From Gammaproteobacteria bacterium (GTDB taxonomy: Bacteria; Pseudomonadota; Gammaproteobacteria; Steroidobacterales; Steroidobacteraceae), in assembly GCA_003165495.1 (NCBI GenBank), contig PMMB01000249.1, forward strand, positions 18,264 through 28,601: DNA of 10,338 nt, given 5' to 3'. Shown here in pieces: positions 1 through 6,905 of this stretch; the first letter of the stretch is position 1; each line of letters begins with the position of its first letter. The position numbers were made by a program, and so were the translations under genes. The notes beneath the pieces were generated by a model. It ran no database searches and had not been told where the DNA came from. It worked only from the letters and a program-made list of their open reading frames with translations.

Positions 1-417
1 TGCGCCGCCGTCTGCCCGGTGAGTTGCATCTTCCCGACGGAAGAAGGTGTGGTTCTTCATTCCAAGGATCTGTGCATCGGCTGCGGCTACTGCTTCTACG
101 CGTGCCCGTTCGGCGCGCCGCAATATCCCCGCATCGGTAATTTCGGCTCCCGCGGCAAGATGGACAAATGTACTTTCTGCGCCGGCGGCGGCGGTGCGGA
201 AGAGACCGGCAGTCGCGAAGAATTTGAAAAATACGGCGCCAACCGCCTCGCGCAAGGAAAGTTGCCGCTATGCGCCGAGATGTGCTCGACCAAGTCGTTG
301 CTGGCGGGCGACGGCGACATCATTGCCCAGATCTACAAGGAGCGAGTATTGAAGCGCGGCTATGGGACCGGCGCCTGGGGCTGGATGACGGCCTATCACG
401 AGACGATCTCAACGTGA
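1..417 (+). CDS. fdh3B: Formate dehydrogenase FDH3 beta subunit (iron-sulfur), 5'-truncated by the window edge
   Basis: This subunit passes electrons from the catalytic molybdenum subunit to the membrane cytochrome b through [4Fe-4S] clusters. The frame is open from base 1, so 138 C-terminal residues are visible and the N-terminus lies outside. Cysteine motifs in order are CAAVCP (codons from 1), CIGCGYCFYACP (from 73), CTFC (169-180) and CAEMC (271-285), the usual pattern of FdoH/FdnH-like four-cluster subunits. The segment between the CTFC and CAEMC motifs carries a short glycine-rich insert. The end, with RGYGTGAWGW near residues 119-128, is typical of the short FDH3-type beta subunits of Alpha- and Betaproteobacteria. 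There is no membrane anchor helix at the C-terminus, unlike E. coli FdnH. The stop (TGA at 415) is directly followed by the gamma-subunit gene. The family assignment is firm; the substrate is inferred from the accessory genes downstream. Confidence 0.93.
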   Translation, partial: CAAVCPVSCIFPTEEGVVLHSKDLCIGCGYCFYACPFGAPQYPRIGNFGSRGKMDKCTFCAGGGGAEETGSREEFEKYGANRLAQGKLPLCAEMCSTKSLLAGDGDIIAQIYKERVLKRGYGTGAWGWMTAYHETIST

Positions 418-419
418 GG
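416..419 (+). promoter_or_regulatory. Ribosome binding site deciding the gamma-subunit start
   Basis: GAGG overlaps the end of fdh3B (its TGA is at 415-417) and sits 6 nt before the GTG at 426. Neither the ATG at 441 nor the GTG at 414 has a comparable Shine-Dalgarno match. This favours the GTG at 426, though the difference amounts to only a few residues. Confidence 0.45.
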
Positions 420-425
420 CGCGAT

Positions 426-1463
426 GTGCGCGTGCAGATCATGACGGCGCTTCTTTCGCGGATGCGGCATGCGGTCGCCCTTGTCGGGTTCCTGACCATG
501 TTCGCCGTCGCGCTACCGACAGCAGCGCAGCAATCCAATCCGAACGTGCCGGTCGATCCGGATGCGAGCGCCGTGAAAGAACAGACGCTGCTGCACGAGG
601 CGTCGCGCATCGAGGGGCGCATCGACATTCCCGACGAGAAAGCGCGCGTGCTCGTGCAGCCCGCCGGCCGGCAGTGGGATCATTTTCATGAAGTCATATT
701 GCACTGGCTCGGCGCGATCGTGATCCTCGGCATGATCGTTCTGCTGGCGCTCGCCTATTTGGTCATGGGGCGGATCCGGATCTCGGGAGGACGTTCCGGC
801 AGAAAGATCGTGCGCTTCAGCGGCTTTGAGTGCTTTTCACATTGGCTGACGGCGGTGTCTTTCGTGCTGCTCACTCTGACCGGGTTGAATATCACCTTCG
901 GCAAAATCCTGCTGCTGCCGCCCCTCGGACCCGAGACGTTCAGCGCCTTCGCACAAATCTCCAAGTATGTGCACAATTTCGTGAGCTTCTCTTTCGTCGT
1001 CGGTCTGGCCCTGATCGGCGCCCTGTGGATGAAGGACAACATGCCGCAAAGAGTCGACCTCGATTGGCTGAAACAGGGCGGCGGCTTCATCAAATCGAAG
1101 CATGCACCTGCCGGGCGCTTCAATGCCGGTGAAAAGCTAGTGTTCTGGTTTGCCCTCGCAGCCGGCCTAGCGGTGACGGTTTCAGGGTTTGTGCTGCTGT
1201 TTCCGTTTTACGGGACGAATATCGCCGGGATGCAAATTGCACAGGTGGTGCACGCCGTGATCGCGGTGCTATTCATCGCCATGATTCTCGCCCACAGTTA
1301 TATCGGCACTCTCGGAATGGAGGGTGCGTTCGAGGCCATGGGCACCGGCGAGGTGGATCTTAATTGGGCCAAGGAACATCACGATCAATGGCTTGCAGAA
1401 AAGCTCGCGGAAGGACGTTCGGCCGAGCGGCCGGGACAACCACCGGCCGCTCCCGCCGGATGA
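426..1463 (+). CDS. Formate dehydrogenase gamma subunit, membrane cytochrome b556
   Basis: This integral-membrane dihaem cytochrome b takes electrons from the FeS beta subunit and hands them to quinone. I chose the GTG at 426 (345 aa) because GAGG at 416-419 lies 6 nt before it. An ATG at 441 and a GTG at 414 overlapping the fdh3B stop are alternatives. Residues about 6-36 form a signal-peptide-like stretch ending near PTAAQQ. Next comes a polar segment of about 50 residues, then a first membrane helix (about 88-112, H93). Further helices carry H139 (SHWLTAVSF), H183 (KYVHNF), H276 (QVVHAV) and H290 (ILAHSY), a set consistent with the haem ligands of FdnI/FdoI-like subunits. The tail is hydrophilic and Pro/Ala-rich. 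It follows fdh3B almost without a gap and is surely co-transcribed with it. The signal-like N-terminus plus polar domain matches long proteobacterial gamma subunits rather than the short E. coli form. Confidence 0.92.
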   Translation: MRVQIMTALLSRMRHAVALVGFLTMFAVALPTAAQQSNPNVPVDPDASAVKEQTLLHEASRIEGRIDIPDEKARVLVQPAGRQWDHFHEVILHWLGAIVILGMIVLLALAYLVMGRIRISGGRSGRKIVRFSGFECFSHWLTAVSFVLLTLTGLNITFGKILLLPPLGPETFSAFAQISKYVHNFVSFSFVVGLALIGALWMKDNMPQRVDLDWLKQGGGFIKSKHAPAGRFNAGEKLVFWFALAAGLAVTVSGFVLLFPFYGTNIAGMQIAQVVHAVIAVLFIAMILAHSYIGTLGMEGAFEAMGTGEVDLNWAKEHHDQWLAEKLAEGRSAERPGQPPAAPAG

Positions 1464-1479
1464 GCATCGCGCCGGCCGC

Positions 1480-3519
1480 TCAGCCGCCGCGCTTCTCCTC
1501 AAGCTTGCTCGCGTCGCGCTCGCGCAAATAATCGTCGGTCGTGCGCACGGGTGTGCGGGGTGCCCCATAGGGATCGAATTCCTTTTCCGAGACGAAGGCG
1601 ACGCGACAGTCGTCGCACATTCTGATGAGATCGAGGCGCTCGGGAGACTCCTTGAACATCCAATGCTTGTCCGCAAGCTTTGCCACCACGCGCTCCACCG
1701 TGCTCTTGACGCCGAACGGCTTGCTGCAGCGGATGCAGCAGTACGGCATTTCCTCTTTCAGGACTCTCGCGCCGCCGGAGCCGGCGCGGAAATCGAGCCG
1801 CGGTTTCAACGTGATGACTTTTTCGGGGCAGGTGGCCTTGCATAACCCGCACTGCACGCAGGCGTCTTCGGCAAAGCGCAGCAGCGGCCGCTGCGGATCG
1901 TCCGTCAGCGCGCCGGTTGGGCACGCGCTCACGCAGGAAAGGCACAGCGTGCAGCCGGCCGTATCGATCTCCACCGCTCCGAACGGGGCGTGCGCCGGGA
2001 GCATGACCACGTCCACGGGTTCGGGCGCGGCGCGGTGGAGTTGGCGCAATGCAAATCGCAGCACCTCCCGCTTGTCGCCCACCGGTAGGAAGCTCGCGGG
2101 ACGCGGCGCGATCGCCATCGCCGGAATTGCGCGCAAGGTCGCACCCAGCACATCGGGATCGTCCGTCTCGATGGTGGCGATCCGGCCGGTGCCGAAGCCG
2201 AGCCCGGCGAGGATGGGTTCGGCCAGCGCGATCGTTCTGGTCAACCCGACAACATCGTGGCGCGGCTGCGCTCGTAGAAGCAGCCGGACGGCCGATGCCC
2301 CATAGGCGAACAGGGCGGCGATGGCCTCGAGACCGATTTGCGTGACCTCGTTGACGCAAAACGGCAGCACGTGCGCGGGCAGCCCGTCGCCGAACCGCGC
2401 CAGCGCGTCGATCAGCGGCGCGCCGTGCAGGTCATCATGCAGCAGCACGGCGGCGTACTCGCCGCCGGCCTCGCGATACGTCACCAACAGCGCGCGCAAC
2501 TTGCGCAGCAATGCATCGGACGGTGGCAGTGCATAGGAGGCAGCCCCCGTGGGACAGGCGGCGGCGCACTGGCCGCAGCCGGCGCATATATTCGCATCGA
2601 TTGCGACGTGATCGCCCGCCGGTGCAATGGCGCCGGCTGGGCAAAGGTCAAGACAGCGCGTGCAGCCGACGATCTGGGAACGCGAGTGCGCGCAGAGTTG
2701 CTCGCTGAAGGTGATGTAACGCGGCTTGTCGAAGGTACCGATGAGATCGCGCGCCTTCAACACGGCACGGAGCACTGCCGCAGGATTGCCAGGATCGGCA
2801 CGCAGATATCCGTCGCGCAGGTCAGCGGCTGGGAACAACGGACTGCCGCCGGAGAGGTCGAGAACGACATCGCAGCGGGACACCGCGCCATCACGTGAAG
2901 GCCCGAACGATAGCGTGCCGCGCGAGGACGGCGCTGCCTGGGCAAAATCATCGACCATGATCTCAAACGCGCCGAGATGTCCCTTGGCAGACCGGATGGT
3001 GCCTTTTGCAATAGGAAATTCACTGCTGCGCGGCGGCACGACGGCCGCCGGGGGCTTGATCAGCACGGTGACGTCGAGATGCTGCTTCAGCAAGTTGCCG
3101 GCCTCAACGGCCTGTTCGTCGCGACCGTAAATGAGCACCACGCCGTCGCTCTTGAGTGCGACGAAGGGTGTGTCGGGCAAAGGCTCCGCTGCCGCCGCGA
3201 GCAGCGCCGCCATCTTCGGCCCGGCTGCGGCCGCATCAGAGGACCAGCCTGCAGTCTCGCGAAGATTGACGAAATTGACGGGCGCGCTGCGTCCGGCGTC
3301 GGCTGCTGCTGTGGCGAACACGGCAGCCTCCTGCGTGCAGCCCACCGTCAGCGAGGCGGGATCCTTCGCGATTGCCTGAAAACGTTCGAGTTCCGCTCGG
3401 CAGAGCTGATGTGCCGTGGCCACATGGGCACCGGGGCAGCTGCGACGCACCGCATCGGGGTCGAGCCGCATCGTATCCTCGCAACTGCAGAGCAAGATAT
3501 TCCCGAGGGAGTCAGACAT
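1480..3519 (-). CDS. Multi-cluster 4Fe-4S protein of the FDH accessory locus, HdrA/MvhD-like mosaic
   Basis: A 679-residue protein of the kind annotated only as '4Fe-4S binding protein' beside FDH3-type formate dehydrogenases. I start it at the ATG at 3519; an upstream ATG at 3612 would run into the divergent gene and adds an unlikely leader. Visible parts: an N-terminal domain with C11-x-C13, C28, C40 and C61 and an NLRETAGW stretch (85-92) resembling the HdrA N-terminus; a Rossmann-like segment (about 126-150) lacking a GxGxxG loop; a ferredoxin pair at C276/C286/C289/C293 and C312/C315/C318/C322; an MvhD-like region (about 340-500, C388); a second ferredoxin pair at C523/C526/C529/C533 and C554/C557/C560/C564; and a C-terminal CCxxC (594-598) with CxxC (635-638). 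It has no signal peptide and no membrane helix, so it is probably cytoplasmic. It faces the fdh genes head-on, with a 16-bp gap. An electron-transfer role in FDH maturation or function is inference. Confidence 0.88.
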   Translation of the reverse strand: MSDSLGNILLCSCEDTMRLDPDAVRRSCPGAHVATAHQLCRAELERFQAIAKDPASLTVGCTQEAAVFATAAADAGRSAPVNFVNLRETAGWSSDAAAAGPKMAALLAAAAEPLPDTPFVALKSDGVVLIYGRDEQAVEAGNLLKQHLDVTVLIKPPAAVVPPRSSEFPIAKGTIRSAKGHLGAFEIMVDDFAQAAPSSRGTLSFGPSRDGAVSRCDVVLDLSGGSPLFPAADLRDGYLRADPGNPAAVLRAVLKARDLIGTFDKPRYITFSEQLCAHSRSQIVGCTRCLDLCPAGAIAPAGDHVAIDANICAGCGQCAAACPTGAASYALPPSDALLRKLRALLVTYREAGGEYAAVLLHDDLHGAPLIDALARFGDGLPAHVLPFCVNEVTQIGLEAIAALFAYGASAVRLLLRAQPRHDVVGLTRTIALAEPILAGLGFGTGRIATIETDDPDVLGATLRAIPAMAIAPRPASFLPVGDKREVLRFALRQLHRAAPEPVDVVMLPAHAPFGAVEIDTAGCTLCLSCVSACPTGALTDDPQRPLLRFAEDACVQCGLCKATCPEKVITLKPRLDFRAGSGGARVLKEEMPYCCIRCSKPFGVKSTVERVVAKLADKHWMFKESPERLDLIRMCDDCRVAFVSEKEFDPYGAPRTPVRTTDDYLRERDASKLEEKRGG

Positions 3520-3626
3520 ATTCTCGCGATCCGTGAGCAGGGTTTGCCACACGGGACTATAGTCGTTTGGTGGATGGATACCAGCCGCACCGGCTTGGGC
3601 CCGATGCGGCATCTGGAGGAGAGCGC
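3520..3626. promoter_or_regulatory. Divergent intergenic region, probable bidirectional promoter
   Basis: This is the only spacer between the minus-strand FeS gene and the five-gene plus-strand run, so promoters for both should lie here. It contains a perfect 10-bp palindrome, GACTATAGTC, at 3555-3564. Its TATAGT core reads as a passable -10 element in both directions, but I find no convincing -35 at 16-18 bp on either strand. No FNR-type TTGAT-N4-ATCAA site and no correctly spaced sigma-54 GG-N10-GC site is visible. The promoter role rests on position, not on a recognised motif. Confidence 0.4.
3615..3620 (+). promoter_or_regulatory. Ribosome binding site GGAGGA fixing a GTG start
   Basis: A near-perfect Shine-Dalgarno sequence lies 6 nt before the GTG at 3627. 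The in-frame ATG at 3567 has no such site and would overlap the divergent promoter region, so the GTG is the start used for the DUF6505 gene. Confidence 0.75.
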
Positions 3627-4166
3627 GTGAAGCTGCTGAAGACCGTGCGGGCCGATCATTCGGATACGTTTGTCTTTGACAAGGCGGCGGAGCCCGGCGA
3701 ATGGGCCATATCCGGCGCGCTCATGTTCGCGCAGCTGGATCCAGCCACGTTGACGGGCAAAGCCCGTGCCGCCTTTCGCGGCGGTTTTCTGGGGATCGAC
3801 TCCTTTGGTTGGTCGACGCTGGCACGGATTGTCGAGGCGAGCGAAGAGGATCGCGCAGCGGCAGTCGAACAGTTGGCGACGCGACTCGTCGAGCGCTGCG
3901 GCGCTCCTGATCTCATGACGGCGCGGCCGGCGGCGGAGGAGGAGATCGCATTCGCAGCATCGCTCTGCGATCATCCCGCAGGGATGCTGATCGCGGTGTC
4001 ACGCCGCTATGAGAATGAACAGACTCGAGAGGCGTTTCGGACGTTGCAGTCGAACGGCCGATCTAAGCCCGCGCCTGTCTTCACCTTTCTACAGGTGGCG
4101 GACGATGCGCAAGCACCGTCCGAGCAGATCGACCTTGCAGCGCTCGCACGCGGAGAGCGCCGTTGA
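3627..4166 (+). CDS. DUF6505 family protein, formate dehydrogenase locus
   Basis: A 179-residue protein that starts at GTG 3627 after a strong GGAGGA site. The N-terminal pattern KLLKTVRADHSDTFVFDKAA, followed by EPGEWAISG, and the later GFLGIDSFGWST segment (about residues 54-65) match what I recall of the DUF6505 family, which occurs next to FDH3-type formate dehydrogenases in Rhizobiales. No signal peptide, membrane helix or metal-binding cysteine cluster is seen (two isolated cysteines only), so it is presumably cytoplasmic. Basic and acidic residues alternate in the C-terminal third. It is the first gene of the plus-strand accessory run and overlaps the next gene by 4 nt (TTGA at 4163-4166). 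The function is unknown; a role in enzyme assembly is inferred from its neighbours only. The family name is from memory and was not checked by search. Confidence 0.82.
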   Translation: MKLLKTVRADHSDTFVFDKAAEPGEWAISGALMFAQLDPATLTGKARAAFRGGFLGIDSFGWSTLARIVEASEEDRAAAVEQLATRLVERCGAPDLMTARPAAEEEIAFAASLCDHPAGMLIAVSRRYENEQTREAFRTLQSNGRSKPAPVFTFLQVADDAQAPSEQIDLAALARGERR

Positions 4167-5179
4167 GCGAAGCGCGCGACTTCTGGCTTTCCTGCGGCCA
4201 TCATCTGCTCGACCGCGGCGAGGACGGAGGCTTGGTGGTCACGGACGAATTCCTGAAGGCCTACCTGGCCCGACCCGAGATGGCGCCACCGCCCGACGCC
4301 TGCAGCGCGGAACGAGCCCTGCACCGGGCTTTGCTGGGCGATCCACGACAGCCGGTCGCACCTCGCGAGATCGCGGCGATCGCCGACGACGATGCGCGCG
4401 AGAATTGGGAATTCATGATCTCCTGGAGGGATCATATCGTGAGACATGCGACGTTGGAGGCGGCGTATCTCGCGATCGTGCGACAGGGCCTGCAATTCCC
4501 ACCCATTTTTCTCGATCAGCTGGTGCAGTTAATCTTGCGCAATATGCTGGATGATTGTGACGACGCCTTCGTGCTGCGCGCGGCCGAGCTGTTCTTCCGT
4601 CCCCAAAGACTGGCGTTGCACGACGGATCGCTGGTCGCCGCCGATGAGGAAAACGTGCCCGCCCCCGGCAGCACGCCGCTGTCGCCGCTAGTCTCGATGC
4701 TGGGGCTGTCCACCGCGGCCGAGATCGACGTTCTCTGCGATGACAATGCCGGCCTGTACTGGGAGCGCAGCGATTCGTTCGACATGGCGCTCGATCTTAC
4801 CGCCGGACGGCGCGGCCTCGCTGCGCTTGGCGATGTCGTCACGCGTTGGGTGCGCCATCTGCTCGCGGTTGATGTAGAGATCGATGCGCTGACTGAACTG
4901 CGCGACGTGACGCTTAACTGGTATGTGGGCCTCGATGCCAATGCCACGCGGATTGGCGATGCGCTCTGGAACGGCGATGAGCTCGATCAAACGGCACGCG
5001 GACTCGTGGTCGGCCTGTATCGTCTGACGTTCGCCGATGATGCAGAAATTGTCGAGATGGCCAGAGGTGCGCCAACCTATCTGATTGCGGCCATGTCGAC
5101 CGACAAGGTTCTGCGATTGAAACCGCAGAACCTCGTCACGGGCCTGCCGGTCCTGCGCTGCACGGGAGCGGTGAATTGA
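4163..5179 (+). CDS. DUF6352 family protein, formate dehydrogenase locus
   Basis: A 338-residue protein that opens with a TTG at 4163 overlapping the previous stop (TTGA), preceded by GGAGAG at 4152-4157 with a 5-nt spacer. Near the N-terminus is DFWLSCGHHLLDR followed by VTDEFLKAYLARPE, and further on ENWEFMISWRDHIVRH. These are features I associate with DUF6352, a family seen beside DUF6505 in FDH3 loci. It is predicted largely alpha-helical and soluble, with no signal peptide, transmembrane segment or clear cofactor motif. The CGHH at residues 10-13 is the only striking cluster of possible metal ligands. It is followed by DUF3305 with another TTGA overlap at 5176-5179. In related loci known to me a biotin/lipoate-ligase-like gene is often nearby; none lies in this run. 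No biochemical role is known. Confidence 0.82.
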   Translation: MSEARDFWLSCGHHLLDRGEDGGLVVTDEFLKAYLARPEMAPPPDACSAERALHRALLGDPRQPVAPREIAAIADDDARENWEFMISWRDHIVRHATLEAAYLAIVRQGLQFPPIFLDQLVQLILRNMLDDCDDAFVLRAAELFFRPQRLALHDGSLVAADEENVPAPGSTPLSPLVSMLGLSTAAEIDVLCDDNAGLYWERSDSFDMALDLTAGRRGLAALGDVVTRWVRHLLAVDVEIDALTELRDVTLNWYVGLDANATRIGDALWNGDELDQTARGLVVGLYRLTFADDAEIVEMARGAPTYLIAAMSTDKVLRLKPQNLVTGLPVLRCTGAVN

Positions 5180-5688
5180 CTTCGACGGCGCTTGCGCGCA
5201 TTCCCGTGGGTGTCGTCGTGGAACGGCACAAGGCAAAGAGTCCTTGGCTTGATTTTCTGTGTCGACCGGTCGCGGTGCTCGCAGGCGTCCCTGCAACCGC
5301 GCCTTGGACGGTGATTCGCTCCGCGGGGGACGTGACCACATTTTATGCCGGCGAAGCGGTGATCGAGCTGCACCGAACCGAGACAGCCAACTATCGCGAC
5401 AACCTTGCTTCGGGTACCCCAAAACTGTGGGTGGTCATGCGACCGGCGGAGCGTGAGGTGGGGTTCGATCTGCTCTTTGTAACGGCGGATCCGGCGGAGG
5501 GTGAGGCGCTGACCGGGGCCGGCAATGATCTGGTCGAGGCGGTGGCGATGCCGGCCCTCATCAGCGGGATCGTGGAGAGCTTCATCGCCCTGCACCATGT
5601 CGAGCAATCGTTCTTCAAACGTCAGCGCGATCGCTCCACGTCGGGGCCGCCCGCCCGCGGCGCCGGCGGTTCGGAGGACGAGGGATGA
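5176..5688 (+). CDS. DUF3305 domain protein
   Basis: A 170-residue protein that starts at TTG 5176 inside the TTGA overlap, with GGGAG at 5164-5168 seven nt upstream. The N-terminal signature PVGVVVERHKAKSPW followed by RPVAVL (residues about 10-34) is characteristic of DUF3305, a family found almost only in FDH accessory clusters together with DUF3306. The body is a compact beta-rich domain (ELHRTETANYRDNL, then PKLWVVMRP). The last 25 or so residues are charged and Gly/Ser/Pro-rich, and probably disordered. No signal peptide, membrane helix or cofactor motif is visible. It is coupled to DUF3306 by an ATGA overlap at 5685-5688. Co-occurrence suggests that the two act together in formate dehydrogenase maturation, but no function is established. 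Confidence 0.9.
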   Translation: MTSTALARIPVGVVVERHKAKSPWLDFLCRPVAVLAGVPATAPWTVIRSAGDVTTFYAGEAVIELHRTETANYRDNLASGTPKLWVVMRPAEREVGFDLLFVTADPAEGEALTGAGNDLVEAVAMPALISGIVESFIALHHVEQSFFKRQRDRSTSGPPARGAGGSEDEG

Positions 5689-6257
5689 GCGAGCCTGAAA
5701 ACTTCCTCTCCCGCTGGTCGCGGTTGAAGCGTGAATCTGGCACGGACGGGAACGACGTCGATGAGAAGCGAACGGCAGACGAGTTGCCGGGTGCAGACGT
5801 GTCTTCTCCCCCTGCTTTCGATCCGGCAAGTTTGCCGCCAATAGAGTCGATCGTCGCCGACAGCGATATCCGGCTCTTTCTCCAAGCCGGCGTGCCCGCA
5901 GAATTGACGCGTGCTGCGCTGCGCACCGCCTGGGCCGCCGATCCGGCAATTCGCGATTTCATCGGTATCGCGGAGAGCCAGTGGGACTTCAACGACCCCG
6001 CCGCCATACCGGGTTTCGGTCCGCTCGGAGCCGCGGAGTATGCGCGGCACCTCGCGACTCGGGCCCTCGCTAGCCTTAACAGCGCAGCCGAAGGGACAGG
6101 GGACAGCCCTGGGATTGTTGAGCCGCCGGCCTCGGCGAGCGCAGATCCAGTTCCGCAGGTCGCCGCTGCGTCGGCTGACAGTTTCCACGCCGTGGACCCT
6201 GCTAGTCAGGTAGCAGAGATAACGAGGCACTCCCACGGCGGTGCTTTACCTAAATAG
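5685..6257 (+). CDS. DUF3306 domain protein
   Basis: A 190-residue protein starting at the ATG within the ATGA overlap, with GGAGG at 5673-5677. It begins with ENFLSRWSRLKRES, the typical DUF3306 opening. A polar linker follows, then the conserved core at about residues 45-110: LPPIESI, a DIRLFLQAGVP helix, ALRTAWAADPAIRDFI, and ESQWDFNDP with GFGPL. The remaining roughly 75 residues are Ala/Pro/Ser-rich, low in complexity and probably disordered. It appears soluble. Together with DUF3305 it forms the usual pair placed just before the TorD-type chaperone in these loci. The function is unknown. The gene ends 32 bp before the start I chose for the chaperone gene. Confidence 0.9.
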   Translation: MSEPENFLSRWSRLKRESGTDGNDVDEKRTADELPGADVSSPPAFDPASLPPIESIVADSDIRLFLQAGVPAELTRAALRTAWAADPAIRDFIGIAESQWDFNDPAAIPGFGPLGAAEYARHLATRALASLNSAAEGTGDSPGIVEPPASASADPVPQVAAASADSFHAVDPASQVAEITRHSHGGALPK

Positions 6258-6289
6258 TTCGGTTGTTGAGTGATCGATGGGCGGAGGCT

Positions 6290-6898
6290 ATGCAGGATCC
6301 AGGGTCTGAGGAAGCGGTGGGTGTCGTCGATGAGGTCGACCTAGCCCGGGCGCAGGAATATTCGCTGCTCTCGGCGTTGCTCCTGCGCAGTCCCGACGCC
6401 CAAATGCTCGGTCGTCTGGCTCATCTGCGTGGGGATGGGAGTCCGTTAGGCCTTGCGCATACTGCGCTCGGGGAGGCTGCGGCCCGCACGGATGCCAAAA
6501 GCGCGGCACGGGAGCATTTCACTTTGTTCGTTGGGCTGGGGCGCGGCGAACTTCTTCCCTATGCGTCATTTTATCTAACGGGTTTTCTGCATGGTCGCCC
6601 ACTCGCGAACCTGCGCCAGGCGCTGCAGCGGATCGGCGTCGAGCGAGTAGTGGGACAAGCGGAGCCGGAAGATCATGCCGCGATTGTTCTCGAGGTCATG
6701 GCGGGTCTTGCCGGCGGGGTCATTCCAGCGCCGGCAGGAATCGACCGTGAAATCTTCGATCATCACCTTGCGCCATGGATCGCACGTTTCTTTACGGATC
6801 TGGAGAAGAGTGCATCTGCGGATTTTTACGCCCGCGTAGGCACGCTCGGCCGAACCTTCATGGGGATCGAAACGCAAGCCTTCCTGCTGCCGCGATAA
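6290..6898 (+). CDS. TorD/DmsD-family molybdoenzyme chaperone
   Basis: A cytoplasmic, all-helical chaperone of about 202 residues that would bind the apo catalytic subunit of formate dehydrogenase, and probably its Tat signal, until the molybdenum cofactor is inserted. Family marks include an early EYSLLSALLLRSPD helix, the REHFTLFVGLGRGELLPYAS block with YLTGFLHGRPLANLR, the EPEDHAAIVLEVMAGLAGG helix, and the C-terminal PWIARFFTDLEK with DFYARVG. The start is uncertain. The ATG at 6290 follows GGAGG (6283-6287) at only 2 nt, closer than ideal; a TTG at 6263 in the same frame would add nine residues but has no binding site. The length fits the family. It is the last gene of the plus-strand run. 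In many relatives it precedes the FDH catalytic gene; here the run ends instead. Confidence 0.9.
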   Translation: MQDPGSEEAVGVVDEVDLARAQEYSLLSALLLRSPDAQMLGRLAHLRGDGSPLGLAHTALGEAAARTDAKSAAREHFTLFVGLGRGELLPYASFYLTGFLHGRPLANLRQALQRIGVERVVGQAEPEDHAAIVLEVMAGLAGGVIPAPAGIDREIFDHHLAPWIARFFTDLEKSASADFYARVGTLGRTFMGIETQAFLLPR

Positions 6899-6905
6899 GC
6901 GGTCC

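Noticed and set aside
1443..1481. Repeated CCGGCCGCTC (1443-1452 and 1472-1481) and possible GC-rich hairpins between the convergent gamma-subunit and FeS genes, as a bidirectional terminator
   Set aside because: Stems are only 5-6 bp around a self-complementary core, there is no T-run on either side, and most of the sequence is coding. It is explained by GC-rich codons.
3517..3612. Longer form of the FeS protein starting at 3612 on the minus strand
   Set aside because: The extra 31 residues have no conserved look, and the start would lie within a few bases of the divergent gene's ribosome binding site, removing the promoter space.
3520..3626. Sigma-54 or FNR site controlling the accessory genes
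   Set aside because: The nearest GG...GC pair on the minus strand has 8 rather than 10 bases between, and no TTGAT/ATCAA dyad is present.
2977..3630. Long plus-strand open frame antisense to the FeS gene
   Set aside because: It is Arg/Gly-rich, shows no family motif and lies opposite a gene with clear cysteine motifs. Long shadow frames are expected at this GC content.
5077..5949. 290-codon minus-strand open frame across DUF6352, DUF3305 and DUF3306
   Set aside because: The composition is Arg/His-rich and typical of an antisense shadow. The plus-strand genes there have conserved motifs and ribosome binding sites.
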